Source: Steinernema hermaphroditum
Lineage: Eukaryota; Nematoda; Chromadorea; Rhabditida; Steinernematidae
Assembly (NCBI GenBank): GCA_030435675.1
Contig: CM059623.1
Coordinates: 7,218,012-7,282,011, forward strand
Reading direction: 5' to 3'
Length of the DNA stretch: 64,000 bases
The translations under genes were made by a program, and so were the position numbers. The notes below the pieces were generated by a model. It was not told the DNA's origin and ran no database searches. It saw nothing but the letters and a program-made list of their open reading frames with translations. The number at the start of each line of letters is the position of its first letter. Positions within the stretch are counted from its first letter, which is position 1. Positions 28,053 through 40,298 of the stretch are shown piece after piece.

Positions 28053-28825
28053 CCTGAAAGCAAATAGGTCCTAATCAAAAACCACCTTCCATAAAATTTC
28101 CCGTTCTCGAACCCTCTACGACAACAACGAACCGGATGGCACAACATCGAAAAGACGGAGAAAGGTTGTATAAGGGGACTTCGCAAGGGTTTTGTTCCAA
28201 AGGTTCCTTAAAAATTGCAAGCAGTGTGCACGCAAGAACCAAGCAAACTGCTTGTCACTACCACGACCGATCCATTCCTGCCTGTCCCGAAGCGACCATT
28301 CAAATCTTTACGGTGTGTTGCAAAATTTGAAATTGTTCGACTGGTAAACCTCTGCTCGGAAAAATGTTCGGCCATTTGTATCGTTGTTCTGTCTTCACAG
28401 CTTCTGGGGCGTGGGGACTATGGCCTGCAAGCGGTAGGTGCGTAGGATAAAATGGGCATGAATAGAATCGGCAAAGACAGAGCAGATCTATGGGGCTCAT
28501 CAAAGGAGGAAGACGATTTGGAGGTTGTCATTTTCCTGTAGATGGGTAGTGACGATCTATTTCAAGGCAATCGGAAACATATGAATTGAAATGACTGTTT
28601 TATATTGCAATAGGTCAAAAAAAAACTGCGTTAAGTGATGGCTCATTGTTTCATGACTGCACTGTACACACGGCCGATCGATTGAAAATCGCACATAGAA
28701 TTGCACAACAGTGTGCAACGGAGCACACGACGTTATTAGCTCTGCACTCCTTTCGGCATCACCAGATCGGCGTGTATTGTGTGATCGCGAGTTTGGCGTG
28801 GCTTGAGGCATGTTCATTGCAGTTT
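28053..28825. other. Divergent intergenic region, atp-2 and nfx-1
   Basis: About 770 bp between the start codons of two divergent genes, so it should contain both promoters. It includes short A/T runs. No supported ORF or RNA gene was found. Confidence 0.5.
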
Positions 28826-31800
28826 ATGAGTACTCCGCTCGAAAACCGTGAAGAGAATATTGTGAATCGCAGTCGTGAAGGCGGAGGTCGAGGCAATCGT
28901 GCTCATAATGGTGTGCGAGGAGGTAGCAACGTTTTCCGGAGAGGTGGAAGACTGAATCAGCCGAGTCAGCAGCCAGAAGATGGTCAAAGACCAACAAGAG
29001 GTCACCGACGTCCATGGAACAACAATCGTGGACGTGGAGGTCCGTTTGCCAGTCGTCCTGATGGCACTGACGGAGTACATGGTTAGTCGCCATTTTAATA
29101 CCGATCTTACGTCCGTCTTAGAGGTCAATACGCGATTTCATGGGATTGTTATAAATGGAGAACGGCCGATGGACACAGGACCCTCTGGTCCAGATGACTC
29201 TGCTGCAAGAGGTCGGGGTTTCAACGGTACCAACATACGATGTGGGTGTTACTACTGTGTGAGTTTCAGAAGGAAATACGCAACGCATCAACAAGATCGG
29301 AGCTAAACAGAGAAGAGGCAGAGGTATCGTTGTATCAGCAGTGAGAATTCCTCTATTGTAGCAATAAATTTTATAGGACGCATTCGAGGTGTAGGACGCG
29401 GTGATACTTCGCGCAATCCGGAAAGCGAGAGTAACACCCAAACTATCGAACAAGCTGGCCTCCGGGAAAAGAAAAATCGTAGGAAACGATTGAGTACTAA
29501 CAGTTTGGACGATGAAATTCATGATCTGCCACCTCGAGGTATGATATCTTTATTAGATTTGTGGAGATATGTGTAAAATATGTCTTAGAGCGTATCGAAA
29601 AGCTCTTGCTTGCGGACAAGTACGAGTGTGCTATCTGTTTAAAGCGAATTCGTCGAAATCAGGTATGAACGTGTTTCATTCAACATTGTTGGATATAATT
29701 CTATTTAGCTGGCATTTATGTGCCAACAGTGCTATCACATCTTCCATATCAGTCGCAGCCAAACTGCAACGGGTAACTCTGGTTCTGGTTGTCTCACCGA
29801 GTGGGCTTTTACAAGTTACACTGCTGAAGGTGGGTGGCAGTGCCCACATTGCAAATTTCAATATTACGATGTGCCGACAGTTTACAAGTGTTTCTGTGGA
29901 AAGCGGGTTAACCCTTCTCAACACGGGTCTGTTCTGGCTTACTCTCCGCTAACAATTTACCACTCTTAAGTGTTAATTCTTCGCATGTACCTCATAGTTG
30001 TGCCGAAATATGCGGCAAGGCAAGAGCCCCTGGTTGTCCTCATCGTTGCACAGGTGCATACACATCACATGCTTTCTTGATAAAAAAACAAACAACATTT
30101 CAGAGATTTGCCACCCTGGGCCTTGTCCAGGATGCCCGGCTATGAAGGTTATCTCCTGTGGATGCGGTAGAGAAGAAAAGGCTATTAGATGTGGAACGGG
30201 TGTCACGTTTCAGGTTCTACATCTCACTGGAAATGTGCGGTATAAGTTGTATGTTTTAGTGTCGGGAGCGTTGTGGGAAATCACTTAATTGTGGACAACA
30301 CTATTGCGAAGGTGAGTGTTGGTCCATTTGTGATCGTATTTTTACACATACATCTTTAGAAACCTGTCATTCTGGACCTTGTAACCAATGTGAAAGTCTA
30401 ATTCATAGAGGTAAGATTTTTTTTGTTTATTATAGGAGTGATGCTTTTCTTCCAGAGTGCTACTGTGGATCGGAGAACCAGATTCTTCCATGCTCGGCCG
30501 AGAACTTGAGGTTGGATGAGAACTTTTCGTGCGGCAAGCCATGTACTGGCATGTTCTCATGTGGTGAGCATCAGTGTGACAAAAAGTGAGTAGTTTTCCC
30601 CATTCTTATTTGACCTTTTTTTACTTAGATGTCACGAAGCAGTTTCTGAAAATGAACGTTGTGGGGTATGTACGTTTGATCCTGAACGACTTACGCATTG
30701 TCCGTGTGGAAAAATCTCGGTTCCTGAGTTGCTGGAAACACCTCGTCAAAAATGCACTGATCCTTTTCCAACATGCGTAAATACTTGCCTTAAAGTTCTT
30801 CCATGTTCAGTTACGGATACCGGTTTTATTTCTGGTAAGTGCTTTCGTGTAATTATATCGGTATTTAAGTGGTAATTTCAGCCAGATGTCACAGATGCGA
30901 CAGTGTATGTCATAGTGGAACTTGTCCACCTTGCAAAGCAGAGTCGACCGTAACTTGCCGGTGCAAAGCGCTTACTAAAGAGATCCCATGTGAAGAGTTC
31001 TGCACTTACAACAGTAGATCGATGTATTGGTTACTAAGTGTCAAATTTAATTTTAGGCTCGAACCCATTTCTTTGTGATCGGCGCTGTCGTAAGACACTG
31101 ACCTGTCAAAAGCACAAATGCCATGAGAAGTGTTGTACACAGTCGGATCATACATGCTTGATGGTATGCCCTTGCCTATGTTTTTATCATGTGACGGATT
31201 GCTTTCAGATTTGTGGGAAGAAGCTCGATTGTGGATTGCACTCCTGTGACAGACTTTGCCACATTGGCAAATGTCACAGATGCTTGGAAGCAAGTTCGTT
31301 TGAAGTATGGATGCACAGTCACAAGCTGTAATTATAGGTTTCGAAGAGCAGTACTGTATGTGTGGTCGAACAGTTCGTATGCCTCCGGTGCCCTGTGGTA
31401 CCCCACTCCCACCTTGTGAGTATCCATGTTCAAGGCCGCATTCGTGCGGGCATCCGCAATCACACACGTGTCATTCCGAAGCGGAATGTCCGCCGTGCAC
31501 ATTTTTAACTTCAAAGCACTGTTTTGGAAAACACGAGGTTTGTACTGACTTTATCGCCACGTGATTACAGTAATTGATTAGATACGAAATAACGTGCCGT
31601 GCTACCAGACGCACGTTTCCTGTGGTAACCCGTGCAACAAGCCGTTACCATGTGGTGTTCACAAGTGCAAAAGAACTTGTCATGCTGGGGAATGCACGGC
31701 TCCCGGTGAAGTATGTCGCCAACCATGTTCCGTGCCCCGTAAAGATCAAGACTGTGAACACATCTGCGGACTCCCTTGCCATGGCACGACACCTTGTAAA

Positions 31801-32599
31801 TCATCGGACTGTGTTAAGAAGTTGATCATCCGGTGTCCATGTGGACGTCTTACTGCAGAATCCAAATGTTTCGACATTGAGTGTGAACATAAGCGCAAGC
31901 GAGCTGCTAAGTTGATGGATGCTGCCGATGAGCGTGGTCTTATCGACCAAGTGGAATCGGAGATAACTGATGAAAAGTACATCAGGTTTGTCATTATTCA
32001 CTTGTTGTCGAATGTATAGGTCCTTGTTGTAGCCTGCAGTGCGACTCCGAGTGCAAAAGACTTATAAGGAATCGGAAGATTTTTGAAGCCCTCGAGTTGG
32101 ACAAGCGGCAGACCGAAATATACAGCGAGTTTCTACTTGAACAGGTGAATCGTGACGACGAGTTCATCAGATCGGTGGAAAATATTTTCACTGACATAGT
32201 GTCAAGCGCCCAAAGGGTAAACACAGTTGCGTACGGTGGACATGTCGTAATCTCATGTGTTTCAGAGTAGAAATGTCGACAAGATGTCATACGTTTTTAG
32301 TGCCCTGTCGGCTGATCGACGCAAAGCTATCCACGACTATGCTCCTCACTTCAAAATCGAGACCAAGAGCTCTGGCATCGGGCAGCAACGAAACACGACG
32401 GTGACTGCGCGTTACACTAGTGGCTTCCCAAACGTTTATTTAACGGCATTTCGAGGAAAGAAGTCCTGCTTGTGAGTGAAAACAGTACTCCGAAATCCCA
32501 CAATATCTTTTCAGTGACAAGCAAAAAGACGCGATGCCAGCTGAAGACGGACAGCTGAAGAAGCTGGAAAATAGCAGGCCTGTTGTTCGCCGATTCTAG
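28826..32599 (+). CDS. nfx-1: NF-X1-type zinc finger transcription regulator
   Basis: A multi-exon gene of about 1,000 codons. The N-terminus is glycine-arginine-rich ([12 protein letters not shown] and similar). A RING/PHD-like zinc module follows ([27 protein letters not shown]), then a long series of NF-X1 fingers such as [36 protein letters not shown] and [10 protein letters not shown]. The C-terminus carries an R3H nucleic-acid-binding domain ([15 protein letters not shown], then QQRNTTVTA). The R3H domain marks NFX1/shuttle craft rather than NFXL1. NFX1 proteins bind DNA or RNA promoter and poly(A)-binding partners and can act as ubiquitin ligases. Relative to human NFX1, the RING has an insertion of about 12 residues ([12 protein letters not shown]) open in frame. 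The ATG follows a TTGCAG site by three bases. Confidence 0.92.
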
Positions 32600-32857
32600 G
32601 AAATCATTTTCGGAGGTTGTTGATTTGTTTCAGTTTTTTGTTGAAGATAAAGTATGGCCCTAATAGTGTGATTCGTGTTAGGACCGCACAGAGGGACGAC
32701 ACAGACAAGCGAGGGAATCTGGATATGCAGTCCGCATCGAATTCGAAATGGTCATGCATAGCTAATCGTGTGTGCTGCGTCCTGGGCGTATTGACAGATG
32801 TTTGGACAAGTGTGCTGCGCTTTTTCTGTGTCATCCTGGATCAGAGTCCTCGATCGC

Positions 32858-34490
32858 ATGCAGTCGCACACGTTTAGCCGCACACGACGCGGCGTAGCGA
32901 TTCCCCTCGACGCGAAAGGCTCGTGTCCACAGAATCACGTCTCCAGAGTCGACCTCGACCAGCAGGTGCGTGTCCTCGCGCGGTCTCTTTACTTGTCGCT
33001 TCAGAGACCCTCGACTTCGCGCCAGATCCCGCGTTCCATCTCACTGTCCACGAACGCGTCGACGGCGCCCCCCGCGAACTCCTTCCACTCGAGGAAGTCG
33101 CAGGTAAGCCGACGCCGTATTCTAGCGGTACCTTCTTCAGGTCCCGCCCAACTTCCCGCCGACATACGTAGCGCGCTTCCATGACGAGGGCGCCGTCCGC
33201 AAGATGGTATATCAGAAACTAGGAACGACCGATCTGATGGTGTCGAGGATGGCCCTCGGCTGCGGGCCGATCGGAGGCCTCTTCGGCAACATCGACGACT
33301 CCATCACGGCGATCGTGGAAACGGCATTGAGAAATGGAGTGAACCTCATTGACACTGCCTACTGGTACGGCCAGAGCCGCTCGGAGGAGATCCTCGGCAA
33401 GGTAGGCGCCCGGAACAGGGGATTTTAGCGTTCTGCAGGTGCTGGCGAAGGTACCCCGTCAAAGCTTCTATGTCAGCACGAAGGTGGGCCGGTTCGAGCT
33501 GGACTTCGCCAGGTGAGGCGTGATCGCAGCCTCTCGACATGTAGATTGCATTAGGACGTTCGACTTCCGCGCCGATCGGATCCTCGAAAGCCTCACGAGC
33601 TCGCTGAAGAAGCTGCGGCTCTCCTACGTCGACATCTGCTTCGTCCAGGTAAGCGTCGGTATACCCTCGTGGATCAGCCTGTACTGCAGTTGCACGACTC
33701 GGAGTTCGCGGCGCACGAGAACATCGTCCTTTACGAGACCCTGCCGGCGCTGGAGATGGCGAAGCACTCGGGCAAGATCCGGCACATCGGCCTCTGCGGC
33801 TACCCCCTCGCGCACATCGCCTCCGTCGTGGCGAAGTCAACAGTGCGCGTGGAGGTCGTCATGAGCTACGGCCACGCGACGCTCAACGACAACGCCCTCG
33901 GCGAGTACCTTCACTTCTTCCAGGTAGCCTGGCCCCGTGGCTCGCCCGGAAGAAGTCCCTTTAGAGCCGCAACATCGGGCTCGTGAACGCCGCCAGTCTC
34001 TCGATGGGGCTTCTCAGCGCGGAAGGTCCTCCTCCGTGGCACCCAGCCTCTGAGAGTATCAAGGAGACCGCACGGGCGGCGGTCCACTACTGCCAGGTTC
34101 GTTCGGGAGCCGCGATCGATGGCCACTTCCGCGTCATTCGGCGGCCGCGTGGGGGTGGTGCCATCAAATATTCATCGCTGCTTTCAGTCGAAGAACATCT
34201 CGATCGAGCGCCTGGCCATCGATTACGGTATAAACTTTCCGGGTGTGTCGACATGTGTGGTCGGCATGGACAGCGTGGAGCGCGTGCTGGCGGACATCGA
34301 GATGGCGAGCACGGGCTTCGGCATCTCCGAGTTGGAGCAGAGGGTTCGCGACCGTATCATGAGAAGGTAGGCGCGTCGAGCGGAGTCCTGATCCTTCGGG
34401 CTCTGCAGGTACTTCGACCGCCTCGAAAACGCCAATTGGGAGGGGGTGGACGTACGAAACTACAGGCGATTAAAAAAATTTGGTTGGTGA
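32858..34490 (+). CDS. Aldo-keto reductase, L-galactose/L-fucose dehydrogenase-like
   Basis: Exons from 32,858 to the stop at 34,488-34,490. The core starts PTYVARFHDEGAVRKMVYQ and continues as an AKR barrel. Catalytic tetrad residues are visible: Asp and Tyr in NLIDTAYWYGQSRSEE, Lys in YVSTKVGRFE and His in the LHDSE segment. NADP/NAD-site residues occur late (GVSTCVVGMDS). The order and the FHDE start match the insect and nematode AKR group related to plant L-galactose dehydrogenase; the substrate is not known. The start at 32,858 adds about 70 Ser/Arg-rich residues (MQSHTFSRTRRG) before the conserved region, possibly an organelle presequence. Exons are GC-rich compared with the neighbours. 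The last intron ends TCTGCAG at 34,408. Confidence 0.88.
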
Positions 34491-34790
34491 TGCCTAGAGA
34501 GCTTTAGTGGGCCGGGGTTACGGTAGGAGTTCCACGCCATCGCTTTTCTCTGCTTAGGGCTGTCCGCACTAGCGACACACCGCCACTCTTCCGTGGAGAG
34601 TCTCACCTCGACGCTGACTTCGTTCTCCAGATCCTCGTCCAGATTCTGAGCTGACTCCCTCCGTTCCATTCACTGCTTTGTGGCGATTCACTCGAATGAA
34701 CTTTCGTTATTTCCCCCGTGTCCTCATTCGGTTTTCCTTCCGATGATACCGTTGCGCCTCTGGTGTCGTCCCCTCTTTAGCGCCTTTCAG

Positions 34791-35702
34791 ATGGTTTTGT
34801 TGGAAATCTGCATCGACAGCTTTGAGTCCGCAAAAGCGGCTGCCGAAGGGGGTAAGACGTGCTTAAGAGGCCTCTGTCCACTCTGATTCAGGTGCCGATC
34901 GCCTCGAGGTGTGCAGCTCACTCACGCTCGGAGGACTGACACCCTCCACTGGTGAGTTCCTCTTCTTGTCCGTTTGCCGACTGTTCCCTGGCTTCCAGGC
35001 CTGCTGAAGCACATAAAGTCAGTATTTCCTGGCCTCCCGGCATACTGTATGCTGCGTGCACGAGAAGGCGACTTCGTTTATTCCGCCCAGGAGATCGAAA
35101 CTTCTCTGCAGGATTGCGAGGAGCTGAGGAGATGCGGCGCTGATGGCTTCGTCTTTGGAGCTCTGAGGCCGTGCGTTATCGGATGACCGCACTGTGTGAA
35201 GGTGTCGCTTTAGTGATGGATCCTTGGACCAAGAAGCATGCAAGACCGTAATCGACGCCTGCGCCCCTCTACCGGTCACCTTGCACAGGGCTTTCGACTA
35301 CGCTCGCGACTGGGAAACTTGCCTCCAGGCCGCCATGCGCCTCGGTTTCAGAGCCGTCCTTTCTAGGTATTCGGAGGCCCTTTTTTTGTTCTCAGATATG
35401 GCGTTTGCAGTGGTCACCGCGCAACTGCGGTCGAAGGCGTCGAGGTCCTCAGGCGGATGGTCGAAAGCTTTCCCGAGATTACAATAATCGCCGGTTCGGG
35501 CGTGCAGCCCGGCAACGTGGACCAGCTGTTGCGGGCGATTCCATCGATCGGAGGCATTCACGGCTCCGCGTCGAGGACGGTGCCGTCGAGGTTCAAGTTC
35601 TGTCCCCGGGACTTCCGTATGGGCCCCGCGGACGACGGCTCAACGCGGAAGGCGACGGACTCTCGGATCGTCGCCGAGCTGGCGGCGCGGATTCGTCGTT
35701 GA
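34791..35702 (+). CDS. cutc-1: Copper homeostasis protein CutC family
   Basis: Short exons from 34,791 to 35,702 encode a complete CutC TIM barrel of about 240 residues. Family blocks are MVLLEICIDSFESAKAAAEG, GADRLEVCSSLTLGGLTPS, then GADGFVFGALRPDG, the conserved LPVTLHRAFDYARD, and ITIIAGSGVQPGNV. CutC proteins are cytosolic and linked to copper handling, although direct copper binding in animals rests on few residues. The ATG directly follows a CTTTCAG acceptor with no upstream coding exon. The exon pieces around 35,340-35,410 were joined by homology (RAVLS to SGH). Confidence 0.92.
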
Positions 35703-36998
35703 AAAGTCCGCACGAGGAACTGTTCTTTAATCCGATTGACGGGTGGGCGCACCCTTTGTTAACGCAATTTCCGTTCGACCCCTGATTCGGTGAACTGCCC
35801 TAATGAATGACGACGCGTTAATTGGTGTAAGGGAGCCGCGAGGGCGCGCCCCTCCGAGAGCGTGACGTCTCGAACCGATCGGAGAAAATTATAGTTCGTT
35901 GGGTTCCCTCCCTGAGGGGAAAACATTCATTTGACACCTTTTGGGTCGGCACAAACGTGCTCTCGGGGACGTGCGTATCTGTTCGTTCCGGGTCACGCGA
36001 CTCCCCGAAACCGTTTGAAGCTCTGATTCGGGGCGCGAACTTCTCGTCGCTTTCGGTCACTTCCGGAGTGACTGTCGTAAACGGTATTGCGAATACTCCG
36101 AATACCAGAGGGGATCTGCTCGTTCGCCGGCGCTCCTTTTATTGCGCCCGACGTGCGTCAGTGTCCGCGATGGTCGTCGGCTGATAAGGCCGCCGGCCTG
36201 CGGCCCTCCTTGCCGACTGCACCGATTGATCGTCCTGCCGTCGCGTCGCCCCTTTGTTCTCCGCGGAATTCCACCAATTCCTCTCCCCTGTGCCCTGTTC
36301 GGAGTTCGCAGACGACGCCCCGCCCTCGGAGGGCAAAGTGTCTTCTTCCCTCAGTGGGTGCAGCTCATTCCCGAAGAGCTATTGACCCACCATCCCGCTA
36401 CCGTACCCCAGACCCAGCCCGGTGGCGCGTAATCAGCTGAGTGCTCCACAGTGCCATTGCCGAAGCCAAACAAAGAACTGTTTGTGTGCAGCTCGGGGAC
36501 TACAAAAGGCGAACGGAGCGCCGTCTGCCGCTCAGACCGAAACCGCCGCCGATCGGTCGTCGGCCGATGCCGCATTCCACGCGCCGATAACCTTCAGTTT
36601 TCCAGCTCCGGGGAGCGTTTTCAGTGCAAAAAACGGTACTCTTATCAGCAGCTCCTTTTTCTCGCGCGATCATCCGCCGGTCCCGGCGAATTCTTCTCGC
36701 GTGACGTCACCCTACCGCCTGCAAACGGTACCCTCAGACGTACTGGCTGCAGGGAGATTAGCCCGGGCGTCGCCCAGAGCCCACAGGGGCATCTCCTGAG
36801 CAGTGCTACCCCCGGTCCACCCAATGTGATCAGCGTGATCGCGCGCCATCGGCAGTCCGTGGTTTTGTTCCAACCACGGGGTCAATCGGCCCGGAAGATC
36901 CTGCGCCTGGCGATGGCTGAGCCACCGTCGGCCTTTGACGCGTCTTTCTTTTCGGCTGCCGAATATCATTTTGTGTTTTATATCGTTTGGACTCCAGA
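35703..36998. other. GC-rich intergenic region
   Basis: About 1.3 kb with no convincing gene. Open frames up to 183 codons overlap on both strands, but this fits high GC content rather than coding; none has recognisable motifs or plausible splice partners. The last 30 bp include a TATA-like TTTTATATCG before the next gene. Confidence 0.5.
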
Positions 36999-37635
36999 AT
37001 GATCTTCACCGCCTTACTGTTTGTCCTCTGCTTGTGTTCGCACTCTACCGTATCCATGCCGCTCTACTCCGACGCCAGCATCCTGCGGATACCATACAGA
37101 AGTCAGGCGCTGAGGCCGTTCGTCGAATCGCAGAGGCGGACAAAATTCGTCAGGTGTGTAAACAGAAATTAGGGAATTACATATAATTCCGCAAATTCGC
37201 TGTTTTCCTCTGACGGTCGCGGGGCCCGAGGACATCGCGCGTCCTTTCACCGCTCTTCCGAAGCGTTCAGAGGCGCCTCGCGCTTTGGCGAATGTTAGAG
37301 TGATTCGCCGAAGACGGCGCCACTCCAAAACAAAAATACCTTCGGTCTGGTGAACTGCGTCCGTTCAGGTCGATCGACGAATACGAATCCGAGCGCCGAA
37401 GAGAGAAATCGAGGGCGGAGCTCGAAGGGCTGACCGACATCGTCGCGGAGTCCATAAAGCAGCAGGCAGAGGAGGCTCAGAGGGCGATCAAGGGCTAGTT
37501 CCTCACGAAACGGGCAGTACCGTAACCTGTGCCGTTTCAGCGGACATGCAGACCAACAGAAGGACCCTCAGCAGACTGCTCCAGGACCTCAGCAACTACA
37601 GCGGCGACAAGAACCTTATCTACAGGCCAGGATAA
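36999..37635 (+). CDS. Small secreted protein of unknown function
   Basis: Three exons (36,999-37,153; 37,369-37,493; 37,541-37,635) give 124 residues. The first 20 or so form a clean signal peptide (MIFTALLFVLCLCSHSTVS). The mature part is short and charged, with basic pairs (SQRR, ERRR) and a helical centre (IVAESIKQQAEEAQRAIK), ending IYRPG. The second intron uses a GC donor (AAGG then GCTAGT) with a TTTCAG acceptor; without this splice the frame stops at once. I do not recognise the family. Dibasic sites and a C-terminal glycine would fit a peptide precursor, but that is inference. A CTCCAG site lies one base before the ATG. Confidence 0.55.
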
Positions 37636-38741
37636 GCCACAAACGCATCTGTCGAGTTAGCCATTCCATCCGGGTATCCTATTTATGACCGAAAGTGTAT
37701 TAATGTGTGCATGTGAGTCCAAAGAATCTCAGAAACGAAGAGGTACATAAAGGAGTTGAGTAGGCGAACCAAAACACGAGAATTTACCGCTTCTGGGAGG
37801 TGACCTGAGAGAAAGGCTCACTGGAGCGACGATCCTCGAGCTATTGACGTCGACAGTGTCATGGCGCCGAAAGAAGCGTGCATTACAGCGTTCGACAAAC
37901 TGCGCGCCCATAAGCGACGATGACCCGAAAACACACCGCCCACCTGGTCGAGTACCCAAGATCTATTTAAGGAGCCCTTTAAGGCACACAGGCTCCCGCC
38001 GAAGTGTGGAACCGAAGGTCTCTCCCGTCTTCTGTGGGGCATCGTCGTGACGGTAGAAAGCTTTCATGTCTGCGGCGCAGGCGCCGTTACAGTATCTTCT
38101 TAGGCTTGCGCAATTCCAGGAAGCAATTTCAATGTCTCTGTTAATGCGTTGTTACCTTGGGCCTTTTTTTGTTTCGATGCGAGCACTTAAACCTCCGTGT
38201 GGATCGCTGCGCTTTGAAACAGATGCCCGAGAACCGGAAGCCTCTTAAATGAAACCCTCCAGAACATGTCAATGAAGTACGGTAGTGACGGGAACGCGGG
38301 CAGCCGTTGTTTGCTGCCTCGGGCTAGAAGCGACCGATTACGCGTGCGCTGCAGAAGTTAATCTGACCGGGCATCTAAAAACAAGTTGGAACCCGTCTTC
38401 GGTCACTCCGTCGTCGTTTCGAACACTTTCTTTGTCGCCCTAACCTTGATCGCCGCCGTAGAGCGCTCGCAGATCGGCCCGCGATCGGTGTCAAAAGCTG
38501 TCACTCTCCGGAGACATGGCCCCTCTGCGCGCTGTATAAATGCACTCCTGAAGCCTCGCCGTCGCGGGCGCCTGTTTCAAATCCGGTAATCTGCGGTGTG
38601 CACGCGTTGATCAAAAAAGGAAGCAATCGTGGCGGCGGAACCAGTTGATGAGGTAATCCTACCCGCCTCCCAAACTGGTCGTCTGCTTCCGAATTTGCAT
38701 ATATAGTCCCGTAAAAACCGTTTTTCCTTCGCGTTTTCAGA
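37636..38741. other. Intergenic region with TATA-like promoter at its end
   Basis: About 1.1 kb with no supported gene. GCATATATAG at 38,697-38,706 lies about 45 bp upstream of the next start codon and is a good TATA-box candidate for the SXP/RAL-2 gene. A GTTTTCAG acceptor follows, one base before the ATG. Confidence 0.5.
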
Positions 38742-39461
38742 ATGATCTTCGCCTTCTCGATCTTCCTCCTCGTCGCCTCCTTCACTTCCGCCCAGCAGCA
38801 CCCGGTAACGCCATCCCCAAGGCTACCGTATCCCCCCTTTTAGCAAATTCCGTGTGGTCTACCGCCCTTCGTGGAGCGCATGTCGGAGCCGATGGCCGCG
38901 AGGCTTCGCCAGATCTGGCAGAACTACGAGGCGGGCCAGGGCTGCGCGTCCGAGCAGCAGCAAACTTTCGCCCTCGTGCACTCGCTCAGTGATGCCGAGC
39001 GAACCCATGTCTTTGGCTTGGCACCCCCTAAACGTAAGTCCTCTTCAGAGTCAACTTTCGTAGACCCGGATTCCAGCCACCGCCTCTCAGGACGGTATCC
39101 CTATGTTTGTGCGCACTTCGGACGCCAAATTTCAACAGCAGTTCGAGAAGCTCTGGCGCAGCACCACCTTAGCTGATGAGGATAAGTTCAAAACGCTCGA
39201 AGCGTTGGCTCAGCAAGGTCTCAACTCCCAGCAGGTAGGCTACCCCTCAAAAGCCCGAAGATGCCCGTTAAGCTGGCCGACTACCACCAGTGGATGATGG
39301 CCGTGAAGTCGCAGAAGAGCGTTATCGACCAGCGCATCGACCGGCTGTCCGACGAGGCCCGGCAGATTCTGGCGGCTGTTACCCAGCTCCGGGCGCAGGA
39401 GCAGAAGATTCTCGCCCAGGTGTCTCCGTCGGTCACCATAGAGCTCAAAGGCCTTCTGTAA
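38742..39461 (+). CDS. SXP/RAL-2 (DUF148) family secreted protein
   Basis: Four exons start at 38,742 and end at 39,461. A signal peptide (MIFAFSIFLLVASFTSA) is followed by about 165 mature residues, almost all helical. The family pattern is clear: KLWRSTTLADEDKFKTLEAL, then ADYHQWMMAVKSQKSVIDQR, then RLSDEARQILAAVTQLRAQE. This family is restricted to nematodes, is secreted, and includes surface and excretory antigens and the allergen group with Ani s 5; the biochemical role is uncertain, with metal or lipid binding proposed. Two cysteines are seen near the N-terminus. The third intron is read as 38 bp ending GTTAAG. The gene shares its MIF- signal start and promoter layout with the secreted gene at 37.0 kb. 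Confidence 0.86.
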
Positions 39462-40298
39462 ATATGCTTCGACGATGTGAATATGTACAGATTAGACTCG
39501 GCCCATAATAACAGTCCACAGTGCATTTACTAAATAACCTATTTACCCAGTTCCCATAAGTGTTTGTTTGTCACATGCCCTCACATTATCCGTCAGCGAT
39601 TATCGCTTGGTGTCTCACTGCTATGTCAGCGTCACACGGGTGCTGCACAAACAAAAACGACTGCTTCGTCACTGCGCATCTCGTTAGCCCCACAAGAATC
39701 TGCAGTACACTAACCCCGGTTTGCTGAGATTCAGATAAAACACAAATTTTTCGAATAGCCAAAGTTTATGTGTGTTTTGTTCTGTTCGCCGATGGGCAGT
39801 CGAGCAGCGATTCTGGTAGGATAAAAGTCGAAAGCAATTATAATGAGCCAACATTTGTTCCGAGGTGCTCCAGAGGTTTGCATATTTTCCGTATAGGAGG
39901 TCGAATTTATGCAATGAACATGAGTCAGTTTTTGAAAAGCGGAACATGCACAGAGAAATCAGTTGGGGGAGTCGTTTTTTGCTGAACGGAACGGAACATG
40001 ATGTGCTGGTTCGCGGTCCCTTATAGGCTACATCGTCCAGTGTCATTTCTGCGTGGATTTTCTTCGTGTTCCGGGATCATCGGGGACCGTACCAAGCAAT
40101 TCTCGATCTCTCTTTAGCATCACATGTCGGCCTTCGAAGCGACAGTCTTCTATCACTCAGCATGTTCACTTCCAGCAGCCATTGTTGTCAAAAAGCGGAG
40201 AATTTGTTTGTGCGGAGGACGCACGCGACAAAATCGATATTTTGCATCCGTTCGTTTCAGAGCGGCCGACGACCACAAACTGCTGCTGGACGAATCCC
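39462..40298. other. Intergenic region before the ANKRD13-like gene
   Basis: About 840 bp. No supported gene in 39,462-40,250. A TCGTTTCAG acceptor-like site at about 40,260 lies 39 bp before the chosen start of the next gene and may be its trans-splice or 5' UTR acceptor. Confidence 0.4.

Noticed and set aside
36087..37002. Overlapping GC-rich ORFs of 117-183 codons as genes
   Set aside because: Frames are open on several strands at once, lack splice signals in sensible places and show no protein motifs.
36999..37635. Corticotropin-releasing/DH44-like peptide in the small secreted protein
   Set aside because: Helical charge pattern and NR near the end are suggestive, but no diagnostic residues align well enough to claim it.
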